DNA from: Lysinibacillus composti
GTDB lineage: Bacteria; Bacillota; Bacilli; Bacillales_A; Planococcaceae
Assembly (NCBI RefSeq): GCF_016908465.1
Contig: NZ_JAFBDY010000021.1
Location: forward strand, 1 to 54,425
Direction of reading: 5' to 3'
DNA length: 54,425 bases
Part shown: positions 51,262-54,425 of the stretch, in pieces
Numbering within the stretch: position 1 is the stretch's first letter
How the letters are laid out: each line of letters opens with the position of its first letter
Translations under genes and position numbers: made by a program
The notes under the pieces: model-generated
What the model was told of the DNA's origin: nothing
Databases searched by the model: none
What the model saw: only the letters and a program-made list of their open reading frames with translations

Positions 51262-54001
51262 TTGAATTATCCTCTAATAGTAGTTTTTCAATAGATTTGA
51301 TTTTGTACTTAATGTTAACAATTTGATAGGATTCTACATAACTCATTAATTCTTTGCCTTCGGAGATGAGTACCTGCGATTGATGTGCTTGTCCTAAGGT
51401 CATCATTTGCTCTGCTAATGTTTTTACAACGCTAATAATCACGCCAGATTTTAGTTTTTTTAAGATTGGATTCAGCTGATCCCTTACATCCATCAACACG
51501 ATAGGATCTAACATTTCACTAAGTAATGAATCCTTCCGATGGGTGTTGGAATTCGACCCCGTTTTTGTTTGTAAGAACGATGATACTGTATCGAGTATCT
51601 GGCCAATATTGACGGGCTTCATTAGATAACTATCAAATTTACGAATTTCAGGAACATCCTGCGAAACCGTTGCACTCAAAGCGATTACGGGAATATGCGA
51701 TATGACCGGGTTTTCTCTCAGTCTTGTAATCGCTTCAAATCCATTCATGACAGGCATAAACAAATCGGTGATGATTAAATCTGGCTTCTCCATTTCGCCA
51801 ATTTGAAGTGCTTCCAATCCATTTTCAGCCACAAGGACACGACTTCCTGTTTTCGAAAGATATTCTTCTAATAAGGAGCGGTTCGTCTCGATATCATCTA
51901 CGACTAGAATCGTAGTGCCCTCGAAATTGTATTTACACAAGAACGAGTTGTCCAAATGTTCAGGTAGTGGATCAAGGTCTGTGATTTCGACATCTGTAAA
52001 TTCAACATGGAACGTACTGCCTTTGCCAACTTCACTTTCAACCGTGATTTTTCCATTCAGTATTTCTACTAATTTTTTCGTAATCGACAGCCCTAAGCCA
52101 GTCCCACCGTATTTTTTAATACTCTGTCCTGAGATTTGGGTAAACGCCTCAAAGATCTTTTCCTTTTCCACCTCAGGTATACCAATGCCTGTATCTTCAA
52201 CAAAAAGGTGAAGGTTGATCAGGTTCCGATCGCCTGTATTCGAAGGCATTGCTTTAATTGATAATTTGATATGGCCCTTATCGGTAAACTTAACAGCATT
52301 GCCTACTAAATTCAGCAAAATCTGCCTCATTCTTACTTCGTCAAAAACGATACTTTTAGGGAAGTCATCTGGTATATCCACTTTCATTTCAATCTGTTTG
52401 CTGTGAATAGTTTGAATGAACATACTTTCTATCTCCTTGAAAATCGATTGAAGGTTGACTGGTTTATGGTGTGGTTCTATTTTTCCAGCTTCAATCTTAG
52501 AGAGATCGAGAATATCGTTAATAATTCGTAATAAACTATTCCCTGAGGTATTAATCGTTTTAATATAGTTTTGTTGTTTTTCATCCTCAATGGAGTTTTG
52601 TAACAATTCACTGAATCCAATAACTGCATTGAGAGGTGTGCGAATTTCATGACTCATATTCGCGAGAAATTCGCTTTTCGCCTCATTCGCTTTCTCTGCT
52701 TCAATTTTAGCATATTTTAACTCTTTATTTGCTTTTTCAATTTCAGTCGTTCGCTCTTTTACGTTTTCTTCCAAATGATGAATATGTTTATGTAATTGTT
52801 CAGCCATGTGATTAAAAACAAGGGATAGTTTCCCAATTTCATCATTTTTGTAGATGTTGGCCCTTTGTAGCAGTTCCCCTTTTGAAAATTTCTCAGCTGT
52901 CAGGCTTAAATGTTGAATCGGTTTTAAGATCACATCTGTCACTTTTTTATAAATCAGCATCGATAAAAGTAAGGCAATAATCGATAAAATAATCGCTGTA
53001 TTGATCTCCTTATTAATTTCAGCTAAGAATGGTTGATCAGAAATGGCGGTAATGATGACCCAATCTACTCCATCTTTTTTGTAATCAGTTAATTTAATAT
53101 GTAGATTCCCGTGATCTGTTTTTGCGATGGTTTTATTTTCTGCTGTTTTTTGATAATGTTGATAAGCTTCTAAAACGGTGTTGTTTTCAATGGAATTAAT
53201 TGAAATTCTTTTTAACGTACCATCTGATTGTTTTTCAAACGATTGATTATTAAGTGAAGTCGCAACCAAATTACCTGTTTTTCTTTCTACGATATAAGCC
53301 GTTGCCATGCGATCTTTTAAGATTTCTTCCAAAAAATCATGTAGGCTGGACAGTGTAATCCGCGCTCCTAAAACACCTTGTAGCGTACCATCATCGTTAA
53401 AAAGTGGGTAAGTATGGGAAAGAGCTAAATCATCCCTTACAAAATGCTTATATAGGGGCGCATATAGGGGGTGACCGGCCTCTTTTGTTAAGAAATACCA
53501 AGACCTTGCACGCGGGTCGAACTTCCCATAATCCTCCACAAAATCGCCTTCTGTCATGTCCTCAGCCACTGAATAATATAAAGAATGTCCATGTGTTTCG
53601 TCATTGCTTCGATAGAGTTCAATTTCATTATGTTCATTTCTCCGTGCACCATAAAATGCGCCGTTTTCTAAACCATAACTCACACTGTAGATGTTCTTGT
53701 TACTAGATTGAATGGCATTGACTAAAAAAGCATCTCTTTCAGATGGATCTTCTATATCAACAATCCCATTCTCAATAAGGTTGTGATTAATTGTATTTAA
53801 ATTATTTGGTAGATAAATAAGATGATCAATTTCTTTTAAGATTTCTTTATTCGTGGCTTTCTCCATTTTTAAAAAAATATTATCTACAGAAGTCTTCCAA
53901 CTAGAAAAAACGATATAACCAATGATTAAGAGCGTACTCACCATTAACACAATGAATGAAATGATAATAATCCGCCTTATTGAACTGTCCCTTTTCCCCA
54001 T
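51248..54001 (-). CDS. Hybrid sensor histidine kinase (Cache-HAMP-HisKA-ATPase-REC)
   Basis: A 917-residue membrane sensor. Membrane segment about 10-32, an extracellular double-Cache domain (about 40-325) with DPRARSWYFLTKEAGHPLYA, a second membrane segment (about 336-355), HAMP (about 356-410), coiled coil, HisKA with FLANMSHEIRTPLNAVIGFS (His near 450), ATPase domain with GTGLGLSITKKLVEIL, and a receiver with LIITDLFMPVMNGFEA (Asp near 747). The last 110 residues are helical, resembling the C-terminal part of other hybrid kinases, without an obvious Hpt His. Cache domains usually bind small ligands such as amino or organic acids. A weak GGGGAAAG site precedes the ATG. Confidence 0.9.
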   Translation of the reverse strand: MGKRDSSIRRIIIISFIVLMVSTLLIIGYIVFSSWKTSVDNIFLKMEKATNKEILKEIDHLIYLPNNLNTINHNLIENGIVDIEDPSERDAFLVNAIQSSNKNIYSVSYGLENGAFYGARRNEHNEIELYRSNDETHGHSLYYSVAEDMTEGDFVEDYGKFDPRARSWYFLTKEAGHPLYAPLYKHFVRDDLALSHTYPLFNDDGTLQGVLGARITLSSLHDFLEEILKDRMATAYIVERKTGNLVATSLNNQSFEKQSDGTLKRISINSIENNTVLEAYQHYQKTAENKTIAKTDHGNLHIKLTDYKKDGVDWVIITAISDQPFLAEINKEINTAIILSIIALLLSMLIYKKVTDVILKPIQHLSLTAEKFSKGELLQRANIYKNDEIGKLSLVFNHMAEQLHKHIHHLEENVKERTTEIEKANKELKYAKIEAEKANEAKSEFLANMSHEIRTPLNAVIGFSELLQNSIEDEKQQNYIKTINTSGNSLLRIINDILDLSKIEAGKIEPHHKPVNLQSIFKEIESMFIQTIHSKQIEMKVDIPDDFPKSIVFDEVRMRQILLNLVGNAVKFTDKGHIKLSIKAMPSNTGDRNLINLHLFVEDTGIGIPEVEKEKIFEAFTQISGQSIKKYGGTGLGLSITKKLVEILNGKITVESEVGKGSTFHVEFTDVEITDLDPLPEHLDNSFLCKYNFEGTTILVVDDIETNRSLLEEYLSKTGSRVLVAENGLEALQIGEMEKPDLIITDLFMPVMNGFEAITRLRENPVISHIPVIALSATVSQDVPEIRKFDSYLMKPVNIGQILDTVSSFLQTKTGSNSNTHRKDSLLSEMLDPIVLMDVRDQLNPILKKLKSGVIISVVKTLAEQMMTLGQAHQSQVLISEGKELMSYVESYQIVNIKYKIKSIEKLLLEDNSNGKQ

Positions 54002-54069
54002 GCAACTTTCCCCATTCGCTTAAATTCAATATCATAATTATGAATAAAATAACAGAGGATTGCAATACC

Positions 54070-54098
54070 CGGGACAGGGGGACAGGTACATTGTCCCT
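54070..54098 (+). repeat. REP element upstream of the kinase gene
   Basis: CGGGACAGGGGGACAGGTAC then ATTGTCCCT. In the upstream region of the hybrid kinase gene. Confidence 0.88.
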
Positions 54099-54126
54099 TT
54101 CTAAAGGAGAAACTAAATTTGTCTCT

Positions 54127-54332
54127 CCGCACCTTTTGTCACAAATAAAGGCCCACTTCCATTGATAAGTGAGCCTTTGTAAAATATGGAATTCTTTCAA
54201 TCTAATATCGGGACAATGTACCTGTCACGCCCACCTTTTACCACAAACAAAGCTCAATTCTGGTGAAAAGTGGGCACCTTGGAAAATACCGAATTCTTTC
54301 AACCTGATATTGGGACGCGGTACCTGTCCCGA
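54127..54332. repeat. Two ~103-bp tandem repeats ending in REP halves
   Basis: Copy a 54127-54229 and copy b 54230-54332 share CACCTTTT, CACAAA, the AAGGCCCAC/GTGGGC hairpin zone, GGAATTCTTTCAA or CGAATTCTTTCAA, CT(A/G)ATAT and a partial REP (54209-54233; 54311-54331). In copy a AAGGCCCACTT/AAGTGAGCCTT (54148-54177) resembles the terminators at 22559 and 44045. No gene is seen from 54002 to the end. Confidence 0.7.
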
Positions 54333-54425
54333 AGTCACTGAAAAAGTGCCTTTTTTTGAAAGAGTTTTTTTGATTCAAGCACATATTTTACGTAAATTAT
54401 CAATTTCGTCGATGAATCTCGAAAA

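Noticed and set aside
1..54425. tRNA, rRNA, riboswitch, prophage or conjugative element
   Set aside because: I looked for characteristic conserved stretches and gene sets and saw none.

Overview
The window looks like chromosome from a low-GC, Gram-positive, spore-former-type Bacillota, most likely a Lysinibacillus/Solibacillus-like member of the Bacillaceae/Planococcaceae. The reasons are AT-rich sequence, strong AGGAGG-type ribosome sites, TTG/GTG starts, an arsR-arsI-arsB-arsC order like that of Bacillus subtilis, an agrBDCA locus, lipoproteins with DUF3221/PepSY domains and a RocR/BkdR-type sigma-54 activator. No rRNA, tRNA, CRISPR or prophage was seen.

Layout. 0-3 kb: arsenic resistance operon (minus strand). 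3-11.6 kb: a six-gene catabolic operon (minus strand: sodium:solute symporter, flavin reductase, HpaB-like flavin monooxygenase, stand-alone FAD synthase, M20 hydrolase, divergent HutI-like amidohydrolase) driven by a clear sigma-54 promoter and a divergent PAS-AAA+-Fis activator; I infer oxidative opening of an imidazole-like ring. 11.7-14.2 kb: PepSY proteins and two unknown small genes. 14.4-17.4 kb: complete agrBDCA quorum-sensing system with tandem 9-bp repeats at 21-bp spacing upstream. 17.6-31.3 kb: accessory region with DUF3221 lipoprotein, DUF218 protein, an aromatic-type FAD monooxygenase/Dabb/AAHS transporter group, a gene cut by one in-frame TAG, an SGNH hydrolase, a REP-associated tyrosine transposase (RAYT), a dynamin-like GTPase fused to a beta-helix, and a DHA2 exporter. 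31.5-42 kb: nine-gene IclR-controlled operon with a TRAP transporter and the enzymes of an oxidative (Weimberg-type) sugar-acid route to 2-oxoglutarate. 42.7-54 kb: Fe-alcohol dehydrogenase, amidase, a decad-repeat coiled-coil protein, a 2-hydroxyacid dehydrogenase, an unknown protein between two copies of a ~288-bp repeat, and two overlapping sensor-kinase genes.

The most striking global feature is a family of about 35 copies of a ~29-bp double palindrome (outer arms TGGGAC/GTCCCA, inner GGGACAGGT/ACCTGTCCC) scattered from 18.1 kb to the end as singles, inverted pairs, triplets and tandem arrays. They crowd around the RAYT gene, sit almost only between genes, and repeatedly supply the TAG stop codon of the neighbouring gene. 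The 1-18 kb part and the 12.5-kb TRAP operon have none. This resembles the REPIN-RAYT systems known best from Gram-negatives. The other leading candidates for novelty are the ring-oxygenase operon and the dynamin/beta-helix protein.
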